DNA of 64,000 nucleotides from an uncultured Ruminococcus sp. (lineage in GTDB: Bacteria; Bacillota; Clostridia; Oscillospirales; Acutalibacteraceae), in contig CALYBP010000001.1 of assembly GCA_944415425.1 (NCBI GenBank), positions 1 through 64,000 on the forward strand. The letters run 5' to 3'. How positions within the stretch are numbered: the first letter of the stretch is position 1; each line of letters begins with the position of its first letter. The position numbers and the translations under genes are program-made. The notes under the pieces are model-generated. The model worked only from the letters and a program-made list of their open reading frames with translations. It made no database searches and had not been told where the DNA came from. Below are positions 35,976-43,895 of the stretch, piece after piece.

Positions 35976-36054
35976 TTAGTTGAATTTATGATGACATAAG
36001 AACGGTGTTGCGGAAATCGCAAACCGTTTCATACAACAATAACCCGCTGAACGG

Positions 36055-36762
36055 TTATTTCTCAGTCAGGAAGTTATAAAAGCTTTCAAAACTGCCGTTT
36101 TTATATTTCGAGAAATCCTTGTTATCACGGTTTACAAGAGTATCTGTTACTAAAAACGTGTCAAATCCGAGCTTTTCCGAGCACATATCCTCGTCAACAT
36201 CGTTGCCGATCATAATACTTTCATTGGGATTTATGCCGCATTTTTCACATATGTCCTCGTAATATTTAAGATTGGGCTTGCAGGAGCTTGAATTTTCGTA
36301 AAATGTAATATATTCAAAATCGTCGGGGGAAACTCCTGCCCACTCAAGTCTTCTCCTTGTCGCAACTTCGGGAAAAATCGGATTTGTAGCGGCAATAAGT
36401 CTGCCGCCTTGGTTTTTTATGTAGTCAATACTCATTTTTACATAAGGATTCGCCTCAGTCGCCTGCTTGGCGGCTATAAATTCATTGCAGTAATAGTCGT
36501 CAAATTGTTCAACATATTCATCTAAGCTTTTGCCGCAGACTTTCTGCGCCGCTTCCCAAAAAACCTCCTTATTGGTTCTTGTTCCGTCGTTGAGCCCCAT
36601 TTGTTTTGTTCCGTACCACAAAGCCTTTATAAGTGTGTCGGAATCAACTTTGAGTACGGGTACAAATCTTTTGCAAACCGATTTAAAATAAAGTTTAATG
36701 AATAAATCCATATCCATAGGCAACAAAGTACCGTCTAAGTCAAAAAGATAATTTTTATACAT
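36055..36762 (-). CDS. HAD-superfamily hydrolase
   Basis: This 235-residue phosphatase-type HAD protein has motif I FDLDGTLL (about residues 7-14), the motif II threonine or serine probably in AATNPIF (about 127), motif III lysine in SSCKPN (about 163) and the motif IV acidic pair in MIGNDVDEDM (about 183). A helical cap lies between I and II. It is expected to dephosphorylate a small metabolite; the substrate is unknown. The ATG at 36762 follows GGAGGTTA. It is divergent from the dehydrogenase gene, which starts 92 nt away. Confidence 0.85.
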   Translation of the reverse strand: MYKNYLFDLDGTLLPMDMDLFIKLYFKSVCKRFVPVLKVDSDTLIKALWYGTKQMGLNDGTRTNKEVFWEAAQKVCGKSLDEYVEQFDDYYCNEFIAAKQATEANPYVKMSIDYIKNQGGRLIAATNPIFPEVATRRRLEWAGVSPDDFEYITFYENSSSCKPNLKYYEDICEKCGINPNESIMIGNDVDEDMCSEKLGFDTFLVTDTLVNRDNKDFSKYKNGSFESFYNFLTEK

Positions 36763-36854
36763 CCTATAACCTCCGGGTATTATTATAGAATAGTATTTTT
36801 TAATTTGCAAGATTCAAAATTTTAAGATATAATTAAACCCATAGGAGTGATACT

Positions 36855-37802
36855 ATGAAAATTGTCCTTACTGACGCGCAAACCGTGCTTGATAATATCG
36901 TTAACGCCGATATTTTAAAACAGTTCGGCGATGTTTCGGAATACGGACTTTTAAAGTACGATGAGGTTGCCGAAAAAATAGCCGACGCCGATATGGTAAT
37001 CTGCAATAAAACAATACTCAATGAACACACGCTTGCTCTTGCAAAAAATCTAAAGTATATTGGGCTTTTTGCAACAGGCTATAACAATATTGATGTCGAA
37101 TACTGCAAAAAACATAACATTGCTGTTTGTAACGCAGGTTCATACTCTACAAATGCCGTTGCTCAGCACACATTTGCGCTTATTATGGAGCATTATAACA
37201 ATACGTCCAATTACAACAAATATGTGCATGACGGGATGTGGAAGAGAAGCAAGACCTTTTCCCCGTTTGTTTATCCTCTTACCGAGCTTTGCGGAAAAAC
37301 CATGGGAATAGTGGGTTTCGGGAATATAGGCAGAGCCGTTGCCAAAATTGCCAACGCATTTGAGATGAAAGTACTTGCATATAACCGTTCCGAAAAAAAA
37401 GATGAATATGCAGAGTTTGTAAGTTTTGACAGACTGCTTGAGCAAAGTGATATTGTAAGCGTCCATTGTCCGCTTAACAGTGATTCTGAAAATATGTTTG
37501 ATAAAACAGCATTTAAAAAAATGAAAAAAACTGCCCTTTTCGTAAATACCGCAAGAGGCGGAGTAATGTCGGAAGATGATTTGTTTTACGCATTGACAAA
37601 CGGCGAAATAGGCGGCGCGGCTATTGATACGCTTAGGGTAGAGCCTATGGAAGAAAACTGCATTTTAATGGAAGCCCCCAACTGTATTATGACTCCTCAT
37701 ATTGCATGGGCTCCTGTTGAAACAAGAGAGCGACTTATGAATATTGTTGCAGAAAACATCAGAGAATTTTTGATGGGAAACAAAAAAAACAGAATAGTTT
37801 AG
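36855..37802 (+). CDS. D-isomer-specific 2-hydroxyacid dehydrogenase
   Basis: This 315-residue NAD-dependent oxidoreductase has GLFATGYNNID (about 71-81) and the dinucleotide loop MGIVGFGNIGRAVAKIA (about 151-167). The catalytic arginine is in NTARGGVMSEDDL (about 234), the glutamate in LRVEPM (about 261), and the histidine in MTPHIAWAP (about 282). The family reduces or oxidises 2-hydroxyacids such as glycerate, hydroxypyruvate or lactate. The exact substrate cannot be read here; the TPHIAWA variant is typical of glycerate/hydroxypyruvate-type members. A GGAG-type site precedes the ATG. Confidence 0.88.
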   Translation: MKIVLTDAQTVLDNIVNADILKQFGDVSEYGLLKYDEVAEKIADADMVICNKTILNEHTLALAKNLKYIGLFATGYNNIDVEYCKKHNIAVCNAGSYSTNAVAQHTFALIMEHYNNTSNYNKYVHDGMWKRSKTFSPFVYPLTELCGKTMGIVGFGNIGRAVAKIANAFEMKVLAYNRSEKKDEYAEFVSFDRLLEQSDIVSVHCPLNSDSENMFDKTAFKKMKKTALFVNTARGGVMSEDDLFYALTNGEIGGAAIDTLRVEPMEENCILMEAPNCIMTPHIAWAPVETRERLMNIVAENIREFLMGNKKNRIV

Positions 37803-37912
37803 TTTGGTATAATTATATTTTGTGCTTTCTTGAAAGGCATATAAATGTTTTTAAATATATTGACTTAAAAGGTAAAAAAGCGTAAAATAAGTGTTGATTG
37901 GGATGGTAGTTA

Positions 37913-39142
37913 ATGAATAATGTCAACAAAGTAAGATTTATGCTTTCTTCGCTGTCGGTTTTTAAAGGAATTATGAAACGAAGCGTGGTAAAAGCGTATT
38001 ATGATTTATTGCTTTCTCTTGAAAGCGAGCCGGACAGATTTTTGAATTGTTACGGCAATTTTTATTCGGTTATCAGCGAGAGAGGGTTCAGTAACAGGCT
38101 TGCCTATGCTTTGACGGAAGCCGCAATGTTTGATGAAAACTGTTTTTCAAGAGCTGCGGCAGCCGGTAAATACAACACGCTGCCTGAGGATGTTTTGTCA
38201 GCTGTAAAGCGTGACTGCAAGGCGATTCTTGAAGCATCAAAGCTTACTCCCGATGATATTATCTCTGCATACAAATACAATAATGAGATAAAAGAGATTA
38301 TTCCATCACTTCCGCAATGGAAGTCAGGGAAACTTGAAAAAAGCTTTGAGATGTTTGATGATTCTCTTGAAAATATAGCAGGTTATTATAAAGAAAACGG
38401 CTGTGGTATTTTTGCCCGCTACAAGGCATTTATTTGGCGTGACGGTGATATTCAGCCTGTGCTTCATGCGGATAAAATTGATATTGATTCATTTACAGGC
38501 TATGAAATTCAAAGAGAAATGGTTGTTAACAATACAAAGTCGTTTATTGAGGGCAAGAGCTGCAATAACTGTTTGCTTTACGGTGATAAGGGAACCGGAA
38601 AGAGCTCTACTGTCAAGGCAATAGCTAATGAGTTTAGAAAAGACGGACTTAGAATTGTTGAAATTCCCAAGGAGCGTTTGATTGATTTCCCGATACTTGT
38701 TGATAAAATCGCGGCGCTCCCGATGAAATTTATAATATTTATCGATGATTTGTCGTTCCAAAAGCAGGATCAGAGCTACACAACCCTAAAGGCTGTTTTG
38801 GAGGGCGGTCTTGCCGCCAGACCGGACAATGCGCTGATATATGCCACGTCAAACCGCCGTCATCTTGTTAAGGAGAGTTTTGCAGACAGGACCGACGATG
38901 ATGTAAATACAAGGGACAATATGCAGGAAACGCTGTCGCTTTCCGACAGATTCGGACTTGCTGTTTGTTATTCTATTCCCTCAAAAAAGGAATTTGTGGA
39001 TATTGTATGTGCGCTTGCAAAGCAAAAGGGCCTTGATATGACAAGAGAAGAGCTTGAAAAGGGAGCAGAAAGATTTGCACTTTCAAGGGGAGGAAGATCT
39101 CCTCGCTGTGCAAAGCAATATGTTGAATCTCTTTTTTGCTGA
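37913..39142 (+). CDS. DUF815-family AAA+ ATP-binding protein
   Basis: This 409-residue protein has an N-terminal helical region (about 1-190) and a C-terminal AAA+ domain. Walker A is YGDKGTGKSSTVKA (about 223-236), Walker B is IIFIDDLSF (about 279-287), and an arginine-rich sensor region with ATSNRRHL (about 316) precedes SRGGRSPRCAKQYVE. The C-terminal part matches the DUF815 family of unknown role. The gene starts after GGGATGG and is followed 53 nt later by a lipoprotein gene with its own ribosome site. Confidence 0.85.
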   Translation: MNNVNKVRFMLSSLSVFKGIMKRSVVKAYYDLLLSLESEPDRFLNCYGNFYSVISERGFSNRLAYALTEAAMFDENCFSRAAAAGKYNTLPEDVLSAVKRDCKAILEASKLTPDDIISAYKYNNEIKEIIPSLPQWKSGKLEKSFEMFDDSLENIAGYYKENGCGIFARYKAFIWRDGDIQPVLHADKIDIDSFTGYEIQREMVVNNTKSFIEGKSCNNCLLYGDKGTGKSSTVKAIANEFRKDGLRIVEIPKERLIDFPILVDKIAALPMKFIIFIDDLSFQKQDQSYTTLKAVLEGGLAARPDNALIYATSNRRHLVKESFADRTDDDVNTRDNMQETLSLSDRFGLAVCYSIPSKKEFVDIVCALAKQKGLDMTREELEKGAERFALSRGGRSPRCAKQYVESLFC

Positions 39143-39195
39143 TAAAAAGTAGAAACGCACTATACGGAGTTTGTGCTTAAATTCGGAGGTAAATT

Positions 39196-40431
39196 ATGAA
39201 AAAGAGAATTGTCTCGCTTACCGTTGCAGTCGCTTTTATGCTTTCGTTTGCTTTAACATTTTCGGGATGCGAGGAAAGTGACTATCCTGTTGATATAGCT
39301 AATATAACAATAGAAAGTCAGCCTGAAAACATAGTTGTTCTCGATCCTTCTGCCGCAGATATAATCTCCTATATGGAATATGATGTAAAAATGGAGGGAC
39401 GAAGCGAAGAAGTTGATCAGGAATGGTTGAGCATTGTTCCCACGGTTGGTTCCGAAAACAATCCCGATGTGGACAAAATTGTTGATTGTGAAGCGGATAT
39501 TGTGTTCGCAGGTGAAAACCTTGACAAGAGTGTTGAGGAGGAGCTTAAAAGTAAAAATATTACGGTGGTAAAAATGTCGCAGGCGGATACCGTAACACAG
39601 CTTGAAACTAATTACATGACAATAGGAAAAATTCTCGGAGGGAAGTTTAAGGGAGCCGCACAGGGCGAGGAAGCCTATGAAAAGCTTACTGACGAAATGG
39701 AGCAAATAAAGACGGCAGTCCAGACAGAGATAAAATCTGATGTTCTGTTCACGGTATGTTATTTGTATATTGAGAATAACAAGCTTAAACTTATGACCAG
39801 CGGTACATACGGGGATTTGCTTTTGAGCTACACGGGAGCTGTTAACACGGCTGTTAATATTGATGAAAGCAGTGTTGATGTCAACACTTTGAAGATTGCA
39901 AATCCTAATTTTATTTTTTACGCAGACGAGGCAACTCTTAATGCGGTAAAGGGCGATTCTCTTCTAAGTACGCTTGACGCTGTAAAGAACGGAAACACAC
40001 TAATGATTTCCGAAAAAGAAATGACAAGACAGGGGCTTACGGCCGTAAAGACTCTTGAAAAGATGGTAGGATTTATGTACCCGTCTCTTGTTAAGTCGGA
40101 TTCAACACCCGATGAGGCACAGCAGTCGGCAGGCGGAGAAATATCAGATAATAATTCAAAGGACACCTCTGTTGCAAAAGACTATGATATTAATCTTGAA
40201 GGATTGTCACTTAAGTATGAAGACGAAAACGACAATGTTAAAAAGATGCAGCAGCGTCTTTACGACTTGGGTTATGTAGATGATAAGGAGAACATAACGG
40301 GCTACTACGGCGATATTTCAAAGTCTGCCGTTGAAAGCTTCCAGTCAAAGAACGGCATCAAGAAAACAGGAAACGCGGATAACAAAACTCTTATTAAGAT
40401 GTTTGACAGCGGTGCCGTTAAAAACAAATAA
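39196..40431 (+). CDS. substrate-binding lipoprotein fused to a peptidoglycan-binding domain
   Basis: This 411-residue lipoprotein has a signal peptide with lipobox LTFSGC (cysteine about 26). A periplasmic-binding domain of the BtuF/TroA type (about 38-300) follows, with PENIVVLDPSAADIISYM and ADIVFAGENLD, as in Fe-siderophore or cobalamin binding proteins. After a Ser/Asp linker is a C-terminal peptidoglycan-binding 1 domain (about 335-405) with NVKKMQQRLYDLGYVD and KSAVESFQSKNGIKKTG. This pairing is unusual. No permease or ATPase for it lies nearby. CGGAGGTAAA precedes the ATG. Confidence 0.85.
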   Translation: MKKRIVSLTVAVAFMLSFALTFSGCEESDYPVDIANITIESQPENIVVLDPSAADIISYMEYDVKMEGRSEEVDQEWLSIVPTVGSENNPDVDKIVDCEADIVFAGENLDKSVEEELKSKNITVVKMSQADTVTQLETNYMTIGKILGGKFKGAAQGEEAYEKLTDEMEQIKTAVQTEIKSDVLFTVCYLYIENNKLKLMTSGTYGDLLLSYTGAVNTAVNIDESSVDVNTLKIANPNFIFYADEATLNAVKGDSLLSTLDAVKNGNTLMISEKEMTRQGLTAVKTLEKMVGFMYPSLVKSDSTPDEAQQSAGGEISDNNSKDTSVAKDYDINLEGLSLKYEDENDNVKKMQQRLYDLGYVDDKENITGYYGDISKSAVESFQSKNGIKKTGNADNKTLIKMFDSGAVKNK

Positions 40432-40456
40432 GAGTAATTTACGAAAACCATAATTG

Positions 40457-40485
40457 AAGGGGACAGACAAAACGTCTGTCCCCTT
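40457..40485 (+). terminator. hairpin between the lipoprotein and acetyltransferase genes
   Basis: A perfect 12-bp stem AAGGGGACAGAC/GTCTGTCCCCTT with a 5-nt loop lies 26 nt past the lipoprotein stop. The tail ATAATTTGAGTTT is weakly U-rich. Confidence 0.8.
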
Positions 40486-40616
40486 ATAATTTGAGTTTAT
40501 GGTTTATAGCTAAAAATATTTGTAATTGAAAAAGGACCGTGACTTTAAATTTGTCCTAAAGAAAAAACTGCCTTATATAAGTTTTAATCATAACAGATGC
40601 ATAAAAGCCTGTAAAA

Positions 40617-41228
40617 TTATTGTATAAGGTGTTTAATAGAGTCCTTATCTGTAATTTTTCTTATAACTTTGCACGGATTTCCGGCGGCGAAAGAGCCATC
40701 GGGAATGTCTTTTGTAACAACGCTTCCTGCGCCTATAACACAGCCTTTCCCTATTGTTACTCCGCCGCATACGGTTACGTTTGATGCAAGCCAGCAGTCA
40801 TCGTTGATAGTTACGGGTTTTGCATACTCATTGTTTGAAAGCGTGCCGTCGCTGTTTTTCCTCATTCTTCTTTCATCCGCACACATTGGATGAATCGGTG
40901 TTGCAACCGTGCAGTTAGGTCCGAAAAACACATTGTTCCCTATTGTAACCTCACAGCAGTCTAAAATAACAAGGTTAAAATTTGCGTAGCAGTTTTCCCC
41001 GAATGATGTGAAAACACCGTAATCAAACTGTATTGGGCCTTGAAGATAAAGCCCGCTCTTACTGTTTGGAAGAAGTTCTGCGAGAATTTTACCGCGCTTT
41101 TCGGTTTCATCTTCAAATGTATCATTATATTCCTTGCAAAGCCTGTGGGCTTTACCTCGCATTTTAGTAAGTTCCTCGTCGGATGCGTCATACATAAGCG
41201 ATTTGAGCATTTTTTCTTTTTCTGTCAT
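40617..41228 (-). CDS. maltose/galactoside-type O-acetyltransferase
   Basis: This 203-residue left-handed beta-helix acetyltransferase has an N-terminal Maa domain (about 4-60, KEKMLKSLMYDASDEEL). Hexapeptide repeats follow, with the catalytic histidine in ATPIHPMCADER (about 112-123). The C-terminal VIGAGSVVTKDIP and FAAGNPCKVIRKI are typical. Such enzymes acetylate sugars with acetyl-CoA. It lies 11 nt after the L,D-transpeptidase gene and is probably co-transcribed with it. Confidence 0.92.
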   Translation of the reverse strand: MTEKEKMLKSLMYDASDEELTKMRGKAHRLCKEYNDTFEDETEKRGKILAELLPNSKSGLYLQGPIQFDYGVFTSFGENCYANFNLVILDCCEVTIGNNVFFGPNCTVATPIHPMCADERRMRKNSDGTLSNNEYAKPVTINDDCWLASNVTVCGGVTIGKGCVIGAGSVVTKDIPDGSFAAGNPCKVIRKITDKDSIKHLIQ

Positions 41229-41239
41229 TTTAACACCTC

Positions 41240-42457
41240 TTATTCTGCAACGGTTACTGTTATATTTACGGTTTTTGATCTGTTTAATGCGTCTGTTACT
41301 GAATAGGTAACCTTATATTTACCGGCTCTGTCTGTTACGACATTTCCGATTACGGACATTTCTTCTGTTATTTCGTTTGAGCATGTATCAAATGCTTTTG
41401 CGTTTTCAAACGGGTCGTATTCTGCCCCCTTTTTGATAGTGCAGTTTTCAACACCTGTAATTGTAGGTTCTTTTGTGTAATATGGATTGTTTTTGTCGTC
41501 GTCAGTAGGATCCCATCCGCAGGAAAAATCGGTTATTTTTATCGTTTGGGGTTTTCCGAGCGGCCCGGGATTGTCGTCATCATATATTTTTACGATAGTA
41601 TTGTACTCACAGTTCTCATATATCCACTTAGTATCCGCAACAGCCATTCTTACGCACCCGAGCGATGCGTCCTTTCCGAGCTTGTTAAACTCCTCAACCT
41701 CCAAATCATCGGGTGAGGGTGTATAGTAAGGAACGGAATGAAACAAATAATCGCCCGAAATTCCGCTTACATAGTAGCCGTACACATTGTCAAACAGTGC
41801 GTTCCATTCATTTTTAAAGTAAATATTAAAATCGCCTGTTATGGTTCCGTAATTTTCACCGCAGGAGCAGACCATAGCCCTGACAGGTACCGTGTATTTT
41901 CCGCTTTCGTCATAGGTATATACGGTAACGCAGTTCATTTTTCTGTTTACATAAATTGCATAAGGATTTTTCCCGCTGTTGTCTTTAAGATTTTTTGAAA
42001 GAATATCGCTGTTTGCGGTAATTGCAGTAGAAAATCGGCCGGCTTTTTCGCTTTTTTTCTGTTCAATGACCGTAACCTCATAGAGGTATTTTTTGTTATT
42101 GTCAAACAAAGCTGTTACTGTTGCCCTGCCCGCTTTTATTCCGTCAATGCGCCCGCCGCTGTCTACCGTAACGACGGAGGTATCGCTGCTTGACCAGCGC
42201 TGAAGGTGATTTTCATCGTCTGCGTTTATTGATATAACGATTGCCTTATCGGTTTCAATAGTAATTGACTCTTTATTTTCCGTAACAGGTGGCTGCTGTA
42301 CCGTGCTTGACGGCTGAGTATCAGCTTGTGAAGACGAAGATGTCGCTTCCCCGGTGTTGCTTTTGTTGTTTTTATAAGAGATATTTCCCAGCGCCGAAAA
42401 GACGCAGGTTAAAATCAATATGATACACAGAAGTAAAATGAAGGAGTTTCTTCTCAT
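41240..42457 (-). CDS. L,D-transpeptidase with flanking Ig-like domains
   Basis: This 405-residue exported protein has an N-terminal membrane/signal segment (about 1-25), a Ser/Thr-rich linker and a BIG2-like Ig domain (about 60-130, WSSSDTSVVTVDSGGRIDGIKAG). The YkuD transpeptidase domain (about 155-300) has the histidine in YLFHSVPYY and the catalytic cysteine in ASLGCVRM. A C-terminal Ig-like domain with TDRAGKYKVTYSVTDALNRS closes it. It would form 3-3 peptidoglycan links or attach proteins. GAAAGGTTG precedes the ATG at 42457. Confidence 0.92.
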   Translation of the reverse strand: MRRNSFILLLCIILILTCVFSALGNISYKNNKSNTGEATSSSSQADTQPSSTVQQPPVTENKESITIETDKAIVISINADDENHLQRWSSSDTSVVTVDSGGRIDGIKAGRATVTALFDNNKKYLYEVTVIEQKKSEKAGRFSTAITANSDILSKNLKDNSGKNPYAIYVNRKMNCVTVYTYDESGKYTVPVRAMVCSCGENYGTITGDFNIYFKNEWNALFDNVYGYYVSGISGDYLFHSVPYYTPSPDDLEVEEFNKLGKDASLGCVRMAVADTKWIYENCEYNTIVKIYDDDNPGPLGKPQTIKITDFSCGWDPTDDDKNNPYYTKEPTITGVENCTIKKGAEYDPFENAKAFDTCSNEITEEMSVIGNVVTDRAGKYKVTYSVTDALNRSKTVNITVTVAE

Positions 42458-42579
42458 AGTACAACCTTTCAAAATGTTACAAAATCTTAACTTTTTAAAT
42501 TATATCTTTTTTTCTCAAATAACGCAAGACATATTTTAATTCTGAGTAAAATATGATAATATATAAACGGTGATTATAT

Positions 42580-43134
42580 ATGGCACATCCGATCAAGCAT
42601 TTTATTACTATTACCAAGCACAGACACAAGGTGATCGCAAACTGTGCAAGGGCGGGGATTCTCTGGCAGGGATTAAGACATGACTTGTCGAAGTACAGCC
42701 CGACGGAATTTATTATGGGGGCAAAATATTTTCAGGGGGACAGAAGCCCCAACGAGCGTGAGCGTGAATTGTTCGGAAGCTCGCTTGCGTGGATGCACCA
42801 CAAGGGCAGAAACCGACATCACTATGAATATTGGAACGACTATAACCCGAAAACAAAATCAATCGAAAATGTTGAGATGCCTTTGAGGTTTGTAGTAGAA
42901 ATGTTTTGCGACCGTGTTGCCGCAAGCAAAATTTATAACGGAAAAAGCTACACAAACGGGGATCCTTTTAATTACTTTTTAAGGATAAGAGGAAAAAACA
43001 GAATGCACAAAAACACGGAGGCTTTGCTTGAAAAATTGCTTGTGATGCTTCGTGATGAGGGTGATGACGCGGTTTTTGCGTATATACGAAAGCTTTTAAA
43101 AGAACAAAGGCAGAGAAAACGCCAAAAACAATGA
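42580..43134 (+). CDS. DUF5662 family protein
   Basis: This 184-residue protein has a His/Asp/Arg-rich core, GLRHDLSKYSPTEF (about 31-44) and WMHHKGRNRHHYEYWND (about 71-87), the pattern of the DUF5662 family found in many clostridia and phages. The conserved histidines and aspartate could form a metal site, but no activity is known to me. The C-terminus is strongly basic. It is followed 46 nt later by an HD-domain gene. Confidence 0.75.
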   Translation: MAHPIKHFITITKHRHKVIANCARAGILWQGLRHDLSKYSPTEFIMGAKYFQGDRSPNERERELFGSSLAWMHHKGRNRHHYEYWNDYNPKTKSIENVEMPLRFVVEMFCDRVAASKIYNGKSYTNGDPFNYFLRIRGKNRMHKNTEALLEKLLVMLRDEGDDAVFAYIRKLLKEQRQRKRQKQ

Positions 43135-43180
43135 CTGCGGTTAAAAAAATTAACAGAAAGTATTTTGTCGGAGTGTTAAA

Positions 43181-43672
43181 ATGAAAAATACAGGAAAAGT
43201 AATAGAGGCCATGATAGATTATTATGGCAAGGATTTAAAGAGAATAAACCATTTTTTAAAAGTTTTTTCTTTTGCTAAAACAATAGGTGAGGGGGAAAAC
43301 CTTGATAGCGAGAGCCAAAATCTTCTTGAGGTTTCGGCAGTAGTCCACGATATAGGCATAAAGATAAGTGAGAAAAAATACAATTCAAGCGCCGGAAAAT
43401 ACCAAGAAATTGAGGGACCGGCTCAAGCTGAAAAGTTGCTCTCAGACCTCGGATACGACCGCGAATTTATACAAAAGGTCTGCTATATAGTCGGGCATCA
43501 TCACACCTATACAAATATAGATACAAAACCGTATCAGGTACTTGTTGAAGCGGATTTCCTTGTAAATTTGTTTGAAGACGGGGCAAGTGTCAAAGCGGCA
43601 CAAACCGCAGAGGAAAAAATTTTTAAAACTGAAACGGGTATCAAATTGCTCAAAAAAATGTATTTAAGCTGA
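43181..43672 (+). CDS. HD-domain phosphohydrolase
   Basis: This 163-residue protein has an HD metal site: VVHDIGI (about 55-61) supplies the HD pair, and further histidines lie in IVGHHHTYT (about 105-113) and the EADFLVNL aspartate (about 126). HD proteins of this size hydrolyse nucleotides or phosphate esters. GTCGGAG upstream is a plausible ribosome site. The substrate is unknown. Confidence 0.85.
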   Translation: MKNTGKVIEAMIDYYGKDLKRINHFLKVFSFAKTIGEGENLDSESQNLLEVSAVVHDIGIKISEKKYNSSAGKYQEIEGPAQAEKLLSDLGYDREFIQKVCYIVGHHHTYTNIDTKPYQVLVEADFLVNLFEDGASVKAAQTAEEKIFKTETGIKLLKKMYLS

Positions 43673-43718
43673 TCTTTTTTTTGCGAAACGCAGAACTTTT
43701 TTTATTAAAAAAAAAGTA

Positions 43719-43747
43719 TTGACAACTCAAATAAAAAGTGTTATTTT
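43719..43747 (+). promoter_or_regulatory. promoter of the ZTP switch and pfl genes
   Basis: TTGACA (43719-43724), a 17-bp spacer and TATTTT (43742-43747). It is placed so that RNA starts at the 5' edge of the riboswitch. Confidence 0.7.
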
Positions 43748-43749
43748 TA

Positions 43750-43852
43750 TGGTGTTATATGACTGACGGAACAGTGGAGTTAACCACAGTGGAGTATAAC
43801 TTTTATAAGCCGACCGTCTGGGCGAAAGCTCAGATTAAGTCGGCTTTTTTTG
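43750..43852 (+). promoter_or_regulatory. ZTP (pfl-motif) riboswitch with intrinsic terminator
   Basis: P1 is GTTATA/TATAAC (43753-43758 with 43795-43800). The conserved ACTGACGGAACAGTGGAG-type core and a GTGG/CCAC P2 follow. Then comes the pseudoknot region CCGACCGTCTGGGC (43810-43823) with a CTGGGC-GAAA-GCTCAG hairpin. AAGCCGAC pairs with GTCGGCTT (43807-43814 with 43839-43846) and is followed by T7 as the terminator. This matches the pfl motif, which senses ZTP/ZMP and so low 10-formyl-THF. It lies just upstream of pflB. Confidence 0.9.
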
Positions 43853-43895
43853 TTTAGTATAATTTTCCAATAATATTTTAAATGGAGGTATAGAG

